NCBI GenBank assembly: GCA_028386065.3
Contig: JAKUCV010002480.1
Location: 347,116-411,115, forward strand
Direction: 5' to 3'
DNA: 64,000 nucleotides
Source: Turnera subulata
Lineage: Eukaryota; Streptophyta; Magnoliopsida; Malpighiales; Passifloraceae
Shown here: in pieces, positions 23,225 through 34,251 of the stretch
Layout of the letters: every line of letters begins with the position of its first letter
How positions within the stretch are numbered: the stretch's first letter is position 1
The notes under the pieces: generated by a model
What the model was told of the DNA's origin: nothing
Database searches by the model: none
The model's input: the letters and a program-made list of their open reading frames with translations, nothing else
Position numbers and translations under genes: made by a program

Positions 23225-26200
23225 ATGGCCACTACTCCACCACCAAACACTATAACCTCTTCTATTACTATACCAGACTCTACGCGAACTTCCCTTACAA
23301 ATAAAATAGACCATCTAGTGGAGATTACCCATATTCCAGAAGAAGCCAGAAGAATCTAGAGTTGTGAAGACCATTTTTATGACTCTGATGAAGATTATGT
23401 GCTACCATCCAGAAGAAAGTCTAGGACTAATCACTCTCGATGTAAGCCACATCCAAAGACTCCTCGGCCTCCTCCAGGAGCATCTCGTCCATGGATACTT
23501 CCAAAGGCCATCGCTGAAGCACCTCCTCTTGATTTCTATTCACGAGCATTGGAAATTCTTGAAGAAGAAGGACTTTTACCTCCTTCTTGTTCCTCTGAAG
23601 TAGAAATACCAGCCATGACACCATCTCCACAACCAGTTCCATGCATGATGTTCAAGTCAGCTGATTTCCCTCCTCTAGAGTCTCGAGTTGATACATCCAC
23701 CAAAAGGTCATTCGCACCTTTTGTTACGCCTCAACAGGTGAGGCCAGATGGTCAGCTCTCTCCACTCACCCAAGCTGAAGAAGTCTTGAATTGGCAGACA
23801 CAAAACATGACGGCTCAGAATCACCTTCTCCAAAATCTTGATTCAAAAATGAACCAGGTCCTGTCACAACAAGGACTAACAACTCAGAAATGTGATTCCC
23901 TTGCAGGCCAAATGAAAAAGCTGGAGCAAGATCTTACTCAGAAACTCAACATAGTCCAACAAGAATTATGTGACACAATCAAGGAGAGACGAAGTCTTTA
24001 TGACCCTTTGGTTAAGCAAAAGGAATCGAAGGTCCTTCGTCTTGAACAAGAGCTTCATGATGCCAGGAAAGTTTTATCAAGTACAAAGCCCTTAGCCCCT
24101 CAACCAATGTTTCCAGTTCATTCTAAACCTCTTCCTACCACAACAACTCCAGAAGAAAATCCTTTTAAATCATTGTCCCAAATGTTTCCACAAGAAACAA
24201 GACCTCCCCGATGCCACTATCGGCGTAGCCCAAGTTCTTCACCAGATCGACATCATCGTCGAGAAGGGAAAGAACCAACAAGAGATCATTCTCCTTCCTT
24301 GATGATCAAAAGACCTTTTTATACCCCATCTCTTCCTGATGATACATCACAGGATAGTTCTTCAGAAACATTTTCTGAAACCTCAGATTTTGATTCAGCT
24401 TATGCTGATATCTCCAACATTTTGATGCACCAACCCAGACCCACATACACTACAGAGTTTCCCCTCGAAACTGAAGGAATGGATAACACACCTACTCCAC
24501 AAGCTACATCATCATCACAACCCAAAAATCAGCCAAATCAGCCACCTCAACCACCTCCATTTATTCCTCCGTCCAAAAAGCTTGATGGTTTTTCCACAGG
24601 AAATGGACCATGGTTTTCCCTTGATGATGTTCCCCAGCATCGATGGAGAGAAAGATTGCAAGAATTTCAAGCCTGGATGGACAAAGAAGAATTACAAGAA
24701 AATCCACCATACTGGATCCATAAAGAATTCATTGCTCGTTCCACCGGCACTCTCAAAGAATGGTTCCAAAAGACCACCATAGTAATTCTCCAGCAATTGT
24801 GTGAGGTTCCAACAACTTCTCAATTCCTGAATATATTGCATGATGAATTCATTGGTTCTCCCCCGGATGAAAATCAACACAGATTGACTGAATTTCATCA
24901 AAGAAAATGTTGTTCTTTACAACTTTCTGATCTCCAACGACATCACTCTGCCATTAGCAAGCTCTATTATACATTAGGAGCTACAGATGCTCATCGAGAA
25001 GTTTATTTGGCTTCCTTCCCAGAAAGTTTGCAGGGCAATGTTCTTAGTGCAATGGAATCCAGCAATCGGAGTATGTCTAATACATCCCTTGGAAAACTAT
25101 ACCAAATGATCCTTGTAGCCCGACATACACTTTGTGATACTCAAAAAATGTTCCGAGACCTTTCTAAACGCTCTCAGGATCTCAAAAGTGTGTGTAACAA
25201 CTCTTATCTGAAGATCAAATGTAAAGGTAAGAATTGTTCTTGTTCCCGAAAGTCCAACCATATTGATCACTATCAGAAGCCTTCTCCAAAAAGGTTAAAA
25301 AAGAAGTTCAGATCCTGTTTTTCTAAATTCAAATACTTCAGGAAGAAAGGGAAACGCGGCAACAAAGGAGATAGATGCTTTATTTGCAAGAGGAAGGGCC
25401 ATTTTGCAAAAAATTGCACAAATCAGCCAGCTAAATCAGCAATATTGGTTCAGCAAATCCAACAAAGTACTCATGTCGACCTCGACAATGCAGATGTTGA
25501 ATCCTTATTCTCAGAAACTGAAGAGCCTGAAGAAGACACTGTCTTTGTTCTTGAACAAGAATCTGATTCATCTTCCTCAACAACCTCTGACGATAAAGAA
25601 TTTGATGATCGATATTTACCAGTCTTTCAAGCTCAAAAAGAAGCACAAAAGTCCATTTTGTCCAAAACAAAGTCACCATCCGTCAAGATACAGATTCTTC
25701 CATCCAAGTATGATAAGCCAATCCCTCTTATTAGTTTTGTTGATACTGGTGCTCACAAAAGCTTTCTCAATCCCAAGATCCTACCTCCAGAGGCATGGGA
25801 GCAACACAAGGAGTATTTTCAAGCTGCAAATGGAGAATTATTCCAAACCAAGATGATCACCAAACATCGTATTGGAATACAATTCTTCCCTGGATGTGTT
25901 ATCTGGACTAAAGTTCTTGGCACAAGTCTTCCAGATCGAGATCTATTTATAGGTTTTGATATCATTCAACAGGCAGAGAAACTTCAAATTCTCTCACAAG
26001 GATTAAAATTCAAGAGATTCTTTGCCCCTTACACCAATGTTAAGAAGATTTTTGCCCTTTCAGAATGTCGAGTCCAGTATGAGGAGATTAAGACAAAGTT
26101 ATTACAATCCTATGCTGACAGTCATGCTCAGTTCATACATCCATCTCCTCTATGCAAGAATGAAACATTTTTCATTACGTTGCCTTTCAAGCTCAACGAG

Positions 26201-28498
26201 GATATCAATCCTACTAAGGCTTCTCATCCAGGCATGACGTCCTCAGATTTACTTCTAGCCAGAGAAGAATGTTCACAGCTGCTACAACAGGGTCTCATTG
26301 AACCCACCAAATCAGAATGGGCATGCCAGACATCATATGTGGAAAAAAGAACTGAGAAAATTCGAGGAAAAAAGAGGTTGGTAATTGATTACAAGCCTCT
26401 TAATCATTTTTTAAGAGATGATAAGTTTCCTCTTCCAAAGATCAATTCCATGTTCCTTCATCTCAAGGATGCACGCATCTTTTCAAAGTTTGATTTAAAA
26501 GTCGGATTTTGGCAACTTGGTATTGACCCCAAGGATCGCCATAAAACTGCTTTCTGCATACCAGATGCTCAGTACCAATGGAAGGTTATGCCTTTTGGCC
26601 TAAAGGTAGCCCCTTCTCTGTTTCAGAAGGCAATGGTCTGTATTTTCCAACCCATTCTTCACCACACCTTAATTTACATTGATAACATCCTCCTATTCTC
26701 ATCCACGGAGGCAGAACACCTACAGCTTTTGCAACAGTTTTATGATATAGACCATTCTTATGGAATTATGTTATCAGAGAAGAAAAGCCACATCGGTGTT
26801 ACAAAAGTTGATTTTTTGGGAATGCATTTCAAGAACGGTTCTTATCAGCCTGGACCCCATATTGCCCAGGAGTTATTGAATTTTCCAGAAGAGAATCTCA
26901 CGCCAAAGCAGATCCAACAATTCTTGGGTATTGTCAACTACATCCGTGACTTCATCCCAAAAGTTTCACACCGTACCAGCCACTTGTACAAATTATTGAA
27001 GAAGAAAGCCCCACCTTGGGGACCAGATCAGACTGAAGCTGTCAAAGTTCTAAAGCAGATCACTCAAAATCCACCTCCACTCAGAATTCCCACCAATGGC
27101 ACAAGAATCCTCCAGAAAAACGCAAGTGATGAGTACTGGGGAGCAGTACTGATTGAAGAGACAGAAGAAAAAAAGAGACATTATTGTGGCCACACTAGCG
27201 GCAAATTTTCAGATGCAGAGCTCCATTATCACACCACTCATAAAGAACTTTTGGAGGTCAAATATGGAATCAAAAAGTTTGAATTCCATCTTGTCAACCA
27301 TCATTTTATCGTGGAAATGGACAACTCTTCTTTTCCAAAGCTGCTAGATTTCAAGAACAAAAGAGTTCCAGACAAGCAACTTCTGCGTTGGAAACAGTGG
27401 TTTGATAAGTATGACTTTGAAGTAAAGCATATAAAGGGAGATACCAATCTTATTCCTGAAATGTTATCCCGACCATCCAAGACAGTCCATTTAGTTTCTA
27501 AATTCAATCTCATTCCTGTTATCTTCATGGCTTCATCCTCCTCTGAACCATATTGGCAACTTCCAGCCCAACCAGCAGCATGGACAGACATGGCAACCAA
27601 CAACCCCAATTTCCCTGAGACTCTTCATCCAAAATCAGACCTCTACTCTATCCGAGAATTTGCAAGAAACTCTCTTTTCCATTACCTCACTATCTTCCTT
27701 CAGGAACAAGGTGTTAGTCTTTCCCAGACAATTCAGTCCCAATATTTTCCTGACCACCCTTTCAGAAGGATTAGTCTTATCCATTGCTATGATTTTTCTG
27801 AAGATGAACTCTGGTACAATTGGTGTCTGTTCACTCTTTATTATGGCATATTCAGGATCAAGGCTCTCGATATGTTTGAATTCCTCATGGATGCAGGAAA
27901 CAATTCCTCTAGTCAGTGGACTTTTCTCCAGTGGATGGCCCCACTGAGTCAGTGGCGCACTTGGATTAAAACAGCTCTTGATATGCATCCACCTCAGCAA
28001 CGACCACTACTTTACATGACATTTTCTGCACACCGACTCTATCGTGGGACACCTCCACGACCTCATCCTGTTATCAGACCATGGGAATCTTATCTTGCAT
28101 CACCACCACCAAGGTCCCTTGTAGAATACCATCGAGTACCACCAGCTCATCCATGTACATCCCCATCAAAAAGCTTCCTTCGAAGAGCTTGGAACAGTTT
28201 ATGTCTCCTCAACGGTTTCAATTATGAGGCTGCCAGTCAAGTTTCATCCACTGCAATGGTACCACTGTCTCCCACTCCACCTCCGGTCCCACAGACATTA
28301 TTTCAAGATTCGCAAAATCCGTATTCTCAAGCAACATGTCAAATGGATGCCACCTGGGATTCTGATGAAACTGAAACAAATTATTGGCGTGACCGGGATG
28401 CCCAAGCTGCACGCGCCTCAGCAAATGATAGCGATGATTCAATGGTGGACCCAGAAGATGCCAATCTTAGCCCAAGTCATGAGACCATTAATAAGTAA
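23225..28498 (+). CDS. Pararetrovirus polyprotein (CP-protease-RT-RNase H plus C-terminal domain), inactivated
   Basis: The frame starts at ATG 23225, meets one in-frame TAG at 23357-23359 (codon 45), then stays open for over 1,700 codons to 28498. Numbering from 23399: Pro/Ser-rich and coiled-coil N-terminal part (about 110-225), coat-protein-like region (about 400-640) with a Lys/Arg-rich basic stretch, zinc knuckle CFICKRKGHFAKNC (660-673), aspartic protease FVDTGAHKSF (about 780), RT (about 985-1160), RNase H (about 1240-1357), then about 320 residues I do not recognise, beginning MASSSSEPYWQL (27527). No integrase follows RNase H, and I see no movement-protein domain at the N-terminus where related petuviruses have one. 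The RT active site reads YIDN (26675-26686) instead of the usual Y-x-D-D, so the enzyme is probably dead. The frame is otherwise strikingly intact. Confidence 0.85.
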
Positions 28499-28954
28499 TG
28501 GCACTCTTTTATCACTGTCCGAGTCTGTATAATAAATAATGGGAATCTGCTGTTCCCCACTACTTTGTTTTATGTCGTGTCAGTCTGTGGTCATGATACC
28601 ACTCGGTCTTGTCTTATTACTTTAATTATTAAGTCAGTGATGTAAGCAGTGATGTAAGTTGGAAGAGACCCCCAACTATAAATATAAGGTTTTCAAGTTA
28701 TAAGGACCGGAGGACATGTTCTGATTCACCTTTCAGACTTGTTTAATAAATATGGCCTTCTAAATACACTCTTTCTTGATTTTCGAACACTCATAGCTTA
28801 GGGTTATGAAACTGACAAATAATCTTCTTTGATCCTGCAAGAACGATCCTTCAGATTAACTGGGTTACAAAAGGGCTTGAGATTTGATTGCCATCTTGAG
28901 TATGGATCCTTTTATCTCGCCTGAGTAATCAGTTAGCCTGAAGGCTCTCGTCCC
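28499..28954 (+). promoter_or_regulatory. Pararetrovirus promoter region (3' copy)
   Basis: Follows the polyprotein stop directly and contains the same tandem TGATGTAAG pair and TATAAATA as the 5' copy. It is about 450 bases and also matches the inverted copy at 21146-21610. It ends at CTCTCGTCCC, a few bases before the primer site in the 5' copy. It could still drive rightward transcription into the flanking DNA. Confidence 0.72.
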
Positions 28955-29004
28955 GATATGTATCCTGTTTGAATTTCAAAAAAATAATTCTTGGGTGTTT
29001 GTTA

Positions 29005-29088
<84 letters not shown>

Positions 29089-29413
29089 CAAAACAAATAA
29101 ATAAAGATTGAAAATTAAATATCAATGGACATTTTGGGTCATTCAGAGCAACAAAGACAACTCCTAAGAGAGTGTTGGGAAGATAGTTCCCCCGTTCACA
29201 GCGGCATCGTTCGAAGCAGGAGGAGGAATGCCCGCGGGAGACATGCCTCCGACTACAGGCACAGAGACTGGCGATAGGACTCAACAAAGATGGTGGGAGC
29301 CATGGCGATGATGGCAGAGGCCAAGACCTAGTTGGGAGAAGAGACCGGTGGGGAGGTAGTACGAGTAGGAACCGGTGGAATAAGGGTGGGAGCTGTGCTC
29401 AAGCTGCAAAGGG
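28955..29413. other. Intergenic sequence with microsatellite
   Basis: AT-rich host sequence with a long (AAT)n tract (29005-29088), then moderately GC-rich sequence with no recognisable gene. Confidence 0.6.
29005..29088. repeat. (AAT)n microsatellite
   Basis: About 27 uninterrupted trinucleotide units of AAT/ATA/TAA. The Tyr-rich open frame on the minus strand is a shadow of this repeat. Confidence 0.95.
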
Positions 29414-29597
29414 CAGTGTTTTCAAACCCGAACTGGTCCGATCGATTGAACCTAATTAACCATGACCCGATTGGTTTTTTATGGTAACTTCCTTTGTAAA
29501 TTTTCGGTTGAATCTTGATTTGACCATTATTTACCTGGAAAAATCATGACCTGATGGCCCTATCGGGTCAACCGTCAGTCTGGATTTAACAATATTG
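29414..29597. mobile_element. Second, diverged copy of the hAT-type MITE
   Basis: 184 bp, starting CAGTGTTTTCAAACCCGAAC and ending with the near inverse (...AACAATATTG). Its inside matches the 20781-20966 MITE throughout (for example the TGACCCG...GGTT block and the GGGTCAACCGTCAGTC end). The flanks no longer match as a target duplication, so it is older. Confidence 0.78.
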
Positions 29598-29899
29598 GTG
29601 AAAGAAGTGGCAACCTTGGTAGGAGTTAGGGTAGGAAAGGCAAGGAATTTAGGTGCTATTGCTGAATGAATTAAATCAATGAATAGATCTTTCTTTTTTT
29701 TTTGAATTTTCTCTTAGAGTTATTATGTTACAATTATGTTGATAGATCATCTTGTATTGACGACCCTTGTGGTGGTGGCGACGTAGTTGTCGCTGGATAA
29801 AGGGGTGGCAGGGTTTGGGGTGGTAAGGCCCATTTACGAGATGTCTTGTTGGAGATTGATTTTGAATTTTTTTGGTGGGTGTTTGGAGAGGGTGGTGGA

Positions 29900-30582
29900 T
29901 ATGGATGGCAATTTTACCGGGTCTACCCGATATCCATTCGAAAATCACTTATACAGGTAGGGTATTACCCGCCTTTGACTGGGTAAAAAAAGGGTACTCG
30001 AGTTGACCGGGTTCGGATAGGGTCTGGGTCTGGATACGAGTCTACGTTCTACCCTACCCGTTAGACCCTACTCATTATAATACCCTAAAATCCATTACCT
30101 TGGTTTTCTTTTTTTCTTTTATTCTCTTCATAGTCATACCCATTTTTTTGTGTGTGCGTAACAAAAGTAGACAACTACTGCAACTCTCTCATCTCTCTCT
30201 CATCTCTTCCTAATCTATTAACTGGTAAGAAATTAAGATTCTGTCTTTTTTTTTTGTATATTTATGAATGCTTTGCAAGTAGTATGTTTGTCAAGTCTGC
30301 GACCAATATTTAGTTAGCTACCAATATAAAGGTCAACCAATAAAAAATTCTTTTCGGTTAGATCTTAATTTTTACCTTTTTTCTTTATATAAATTTTAAT
30401 TTTTACTTAACGGGTATAATGGGTATATCCTTTCCCGGACTCATATTACCCGTTGGGCAAAAAAATAAAATTTTATCCTAGCCGATCTATAATCAGACTA
30501 TGTCTTACCCTACCCGGTTTACTTAAGGATCCGGGTCCGGGTTACACTTACCCTACTCGACCCTACCCAATTGCCATCCCTA
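29900..30582. mobile_element. Non-autonomous hAT-like element, 683 bp
   Basis: Ends are TATGGATGGCAATTTT on the left and the inverse of TAGGGATGGCAATTGGG on the right. It is flanked exactly by GTGGTGGA (29892-29899 and 30583-30590), an 8-bp duplication. The body has many ACCCG/GGGTA stretches. No transposase frame. The 63-residue open frame at 30453-30644 crosses the right end and is not a gene. Confidence 0.86.
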
Positions 30583-30766
30583 GTGGTGGAGTGCCATTGG
30601 GGGTAGGGACGGGGGCTTGTGGTTCTCTCGACAAAGAATTCTAATGTTTTTATTTTCTTGCTTTTATTTTTTTAGAAAAATATTTATATGAGAGGAAAAT
30701 ATGTTGTTGTAAAACCAAAAGAAATTTTAATTTAATATGCTTATTTTGATGGATCTTTTAATATTA

Positions 30767-32281
30767 CTAGTTTTTTTCCACGTGCGTTGCACGTGGCATA
30801 GTATTATATTTTCTAGATCATTGAAAAGAACTTATATATAAAATATAGACAGATAAAATACGTATTATTTAGAATTAGTTTATGTATTAGAGAATATAAA
30901 TTTATAAAATCAATTATTTTTAATAATATTTTTTTAATCATTTGATATTGTAAATTATATAATTTTAATTATGAAATTATATTATTAATGAAGGAGATTA
31001 TTACATTATATTATAATTTCTTATTATTATTCATTTTTTGTGGTATGAATTCCTATGATAATACTTTTTTTTTATTATTCTATTTTGTAATTTTTGTTGT
31101 CTACCTTACTCACCTCTTCTCTCTATAATTCTTGTTGATAATAAATTACAAACACATTTGTCATGGGCTCTTATGATTATTCTTCTAGGCAAAAGTTATT
31201 TTTGTTCATAATTTTTTCTTACTTTTTAGCTATACTTCTTCATATTTTTGTTAGTTGTTTAGAAAATGTAAATAGATATATTATTTAGAATTAGTTTATG
31301 CAGTAAAATATGAATTTATAAATATGCAGTAAAATAGGAATTTATAAATAAATAATTGTTGAGACAATGTCTCCTCTTTCCAACCGGATGGTTCCAAAGT
31401 CTATGTTTCTCATGTCGATGGACATTTTATTTGGGACACTGATCCTTCCAAGTGTGAACCTGAATACAATTGTGCCAATGGGTCTCTGAATACAAGGGCT
31501 CCTTGGGCAGTGATTTTCTACAATTAAGCTGATTTTTGAATCTAAGGATGTGGATTGGGGAGGGATGTTGGTGCTGGTTCTATCTAGGTCTCTCTTTTGG
31601 TTCAAGTCGACACAACCAAGCTTTCCTTATGACCTGCATGCGTTATTGTTAAACCCTAGTGTTAAAGTTTGGCGTGGTCCAAAGTGTAAAATAACCTATG
31701 TGTAGGGAGTTGGGTTGTCTCTTACTTTCTTGATGTATCTGTTCTCTTCTATGTTCTCATCTCGATCATTACTTCTATTCCTTAATAATACGTCGTTTTC
31801 ATCAAAAAAAGTCCTCACCTGGAGGTCCGTGGTTTACCTTTGATGACATCCCTAAAGCCAAATGGAGACATAGACTCCAGAAGTAAAATTACATGTCAAT
31901 CATTATTATGACGTTTCGTCTTAATAAAATAATAGTAATGTTAATTAGTAGGAATATTTCTACATATTTCCTTGATTATAACTATTTGTTATATGATAGT
32001 TCCTCGTAATAAAATAAAAGTAAAATATTAATTTATATTATTATTAATATAAGTATAGTTATTTTTATTTTCATCTGTTGTTTGAGTTAGTTTTTTTTTA
32101 TATAGTACATAGTAACTACATGTCATTCATTATTGTATGACATGTTGTTTCAATTAAATAAGAGTAAGATATTAATTTTTATGATTATTATTAAATAGGG
32201 TTATTTCTGTATTTTCGGTTATTTCGTGTTTCGCTGCGTTCGTGCTTTTATATATAGTATATAGATATAAATAGATATAGA
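30767..32281 (-). mobile_element. Helitron-like element, unit A, carrying pararetrovirus fragment
   Basis: On the minus strand the 3' end reads hairpin CCACGTGCAACGCACGTGG (8-bp stem, 3-base loop; 30778-30796), then AAAAAAA and CTAG, followed by host T, the hallmark of a Helitron terminus inserted between A and T. The proposed 5' end starts TCTATATCTATTTATATC after an A at 32281. Inside, 31365-31890 holds a pararetrovirus fragment interrupted by a short LINE-tail-like insertion. No Rep/helicase, so it is non-autonomous. Confidence 0.65.
31365..31890 (+). pseudogene. Diverged pararetrovirus fragment A inside Helitron unit
   Basis: 31365-31480 matches 32287-32400 (DGSKVYVSHVDGHFIWDTD in frame). 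31810-31886 matches 32515-32585, with GPWFTFDDIPKAKWR, close to GPWFSLDDVPQHRWR in the complete pararetrovirus polyprotein at about 24600. Between them, roughly 31480-31809 is unrelated and ends in a run of seven A's after CGTTTTCATC, resembling the 3' tail of a LINE insertion. Confidence 0.65.
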
Positions 32282-32286
32282 TTGTA

Positions 32287-32587
32287 TCCTCTTTCCAACC
32301 GGATGGTTCCAAAGTCTATGTTTCTCATGTCGACGGGCATTTTATTTGGGACACTGATCCATCCAAGTGTAAACCTGAATGCAATTGTGCTAATGAGTTT
32401 TATGACTCGGATGAGGATTACACACTTCCTCCTTCAAAGCCAAGAAGACACACACATGTCAGGAACAGTCCCTGCTGGATCAAATGTTCCATTTGAATTT
32501 CCTAACCATAAGTCCTCACCCGGAGGACTGTGGTTTACCTTTGATGACATCCCTAAAGCAAAATGGAGACGTAGACTCCAGGAGTAA
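32287..32587 (+). pseudogene. Diverged pararetrovirus fragment B inside Helitron unit
   Basis: In one frame the DNA reads DGSKVYVSHVDGHFIWDTD, then about 12 residues with three Cys, then EFYDSDEDYTLPP. The last part aligns with HFYDSDEDYVLPS at 23375-23410 of the complete unit. A second block, GLWFTFDDIPKAKWRRRLQE, aligns with the coat-protein-like region at about 24600. The middle of the polyprotein between the blocks is missing. Confidence 0.72.
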
Positions 32588-33501
32588 AATTACATGTCAA
32601 TCATTATTATGGCGTTTCGTCTTAATAAAATAAAAGTAATGTTAATTAGTAGGAGTATTTCTACATATTTCCTTGATTATAATAAGAACTAAAAATATCA
32701 TTCATTGTTATATGATAGTTCTTCGTAATAAAATAAAAGTAGAATATTAATTTATATTTTATATTATTATTAATATAAGTACTGAAACGTCCCGACCCGT
32801 ATTTACCGTACACAGTAAACACGTGCCGGAACTGTGACAACCCAACCAAAATAAGCCCAAGCATACAGTGTATACAACAGATATCCGGGCTCAACAGCCC
32901 ATAATAAAAACAATATTAGTAACTCAACCGGCCCAATGGCCCAATAAAATCAATAAAATGCACAGCGGAAGACTTAATAACTGACCAAACACTGTATGCG
33001 ACACTGATGCAAACTATGGATCCGAGCCCTGTCCAAGGGATAACGCTGCAGCCTGTCTGGAAAGCACCAATCCTATACCAAAAATAACTCATCCTACGGG
33101 ATGAAAGCCCGCAGGTGAGGGGTAAGTCCGAAGTGCTCACCGACGAAGGAAAGACAATCAATATGCACACTATAAAACTCAAGGTCCAAAAACAGGCAAA
33201 AACCGCCAAATACATACCAAACTGAAAGACTGGACCCAAAACCCGGTCCAAGACCAAAAGACTCAAATAAAACCCAATTATCCAATTTTATCTTTCCGGG
33301 CCCGTCACGGATAAGCTAGGGTCGTACCAGGTTATCAACCTGTTCCTGGTGCCAGATCAAAAAGAACCCAGGGATAGACATCCCAAATATAACAAACCGG
33401 GATAGACATCCCAAGCATAGACATGCTTATCACACGAACCCAGATCATGGCCACCACAAAACAGTCTCTAACCATCCGGTCGTACCTCTACTTACCACGT
33501 G

Positions 33502-34251
33502 NNNNNNNNNNNNNNNNNNNNNNNNNNNNNNNNNNNNNNNNNNNNNNNNNNNNNNNNNNNNNNNNNNNNNNNNNNNNNNNNNNNNNNNNNNNNNNNNNNN
33601 NNNNNNNNNNNNNNNNNNNNNNNNNNNNNNNNNNNNNNNNNNNNNNNNNNNNNNNNNNNNNNNNNNNNNNNNNNNNNNNNNNNNNNNNNNNNNNNNNNNN
33701 NNNNNNNNNNNNNNNNNNNNNNNNNNNNNNNNNNNNNNNNNNNNNNNNNNNNNNNNNNNNNNNNNNNNNNNNNNNNNNNNNNNNNNNNNNNNNNNNNNNN
33801 NNNNNNNNNNNNNNNNNNNNNNNNNNNNNNNNNNNNNNNNNNNNNNNNNNNNNNNNNNNNNNNNNNNNNNNNNNNNNNNNNNNNNNNNNNNNNNNNNNNN
33901 NNNNNNNNNNNNNNNNNNNNNNNNNNNNNNNNNNNNNNNNNNNNNNNNNNNNNNNNNNNNNNNNNNNNNNNNNNNNNNNNNNNNNNNNNNNNNNNNNNNN
34001 NNNNNNNNNNNNNNNNNNNNNNNNNNNNNNNNNNNNNNNNNNNNNNNNNNNNNNNNNNNNNNNNNNNNNNNNNNNNNNNNNNNNNNNNNNNNNNNNNNNN
34101 NNNNNNNNNNNNNNNNNNNNNNNNNNNNNNNNNNNNNNNNNNNNNNNNNNNNNNNNNNNNNNNNNNNNNNNNNNNNNNNNNNNNNNNNNNNNNNNNNNNN
34201 NNNNNNNNNNNNNNNNNNNNNNNNNNNNNNNNNNNNNNNNNNNNNNNNNNN
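33502..34251. other. Assembly gap (750 N)
   Basis: Run of N inside the nested LTR pair. The sequence just right of it is a 27-bp tandem repeat, which is probably why assembly failed here. Confidence 0.95.

Larger units (their letters stand above)
21146..28954. mobile_element. Endogenous pararetrovirus locus (Caulimoviridae-like), head-to-head
   Basis: This is an old viral insertion with no integrase. A minus-strand 3' fragment (21146-22650) is joined at about 22650/22651 to a plus-strand unit (22651-28954). The unit has a promoter region, a tRNA-Met-type primer site at 23005, a leader, a single polyprotein frame (CP-type region, zinc knuckle, protease, RT, RNase H, unknown C-terminal domain) and a second copy of the promoter region. 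Absence of integrase together with the tRNA-Met primer site points to Caulimoviridae rather than an LTR retrotransposon. Both outer ends lie at, or within a few bases of, the position where the primer site would begin. Confidence 0.82.

Noticed and set aside
22651..28954. Interpretation of the viral locus as a standard LTR retrotransposon
   Set aside because: There is no integrase, the repeated ends lack TG...CA termini and a 5-bp target duplication, and the protein order is that of caulimovirids.
28976..29287. Tyr-rich minus-strand frame
   Set aside because: Shadow of the (AAT)n microsatellite.
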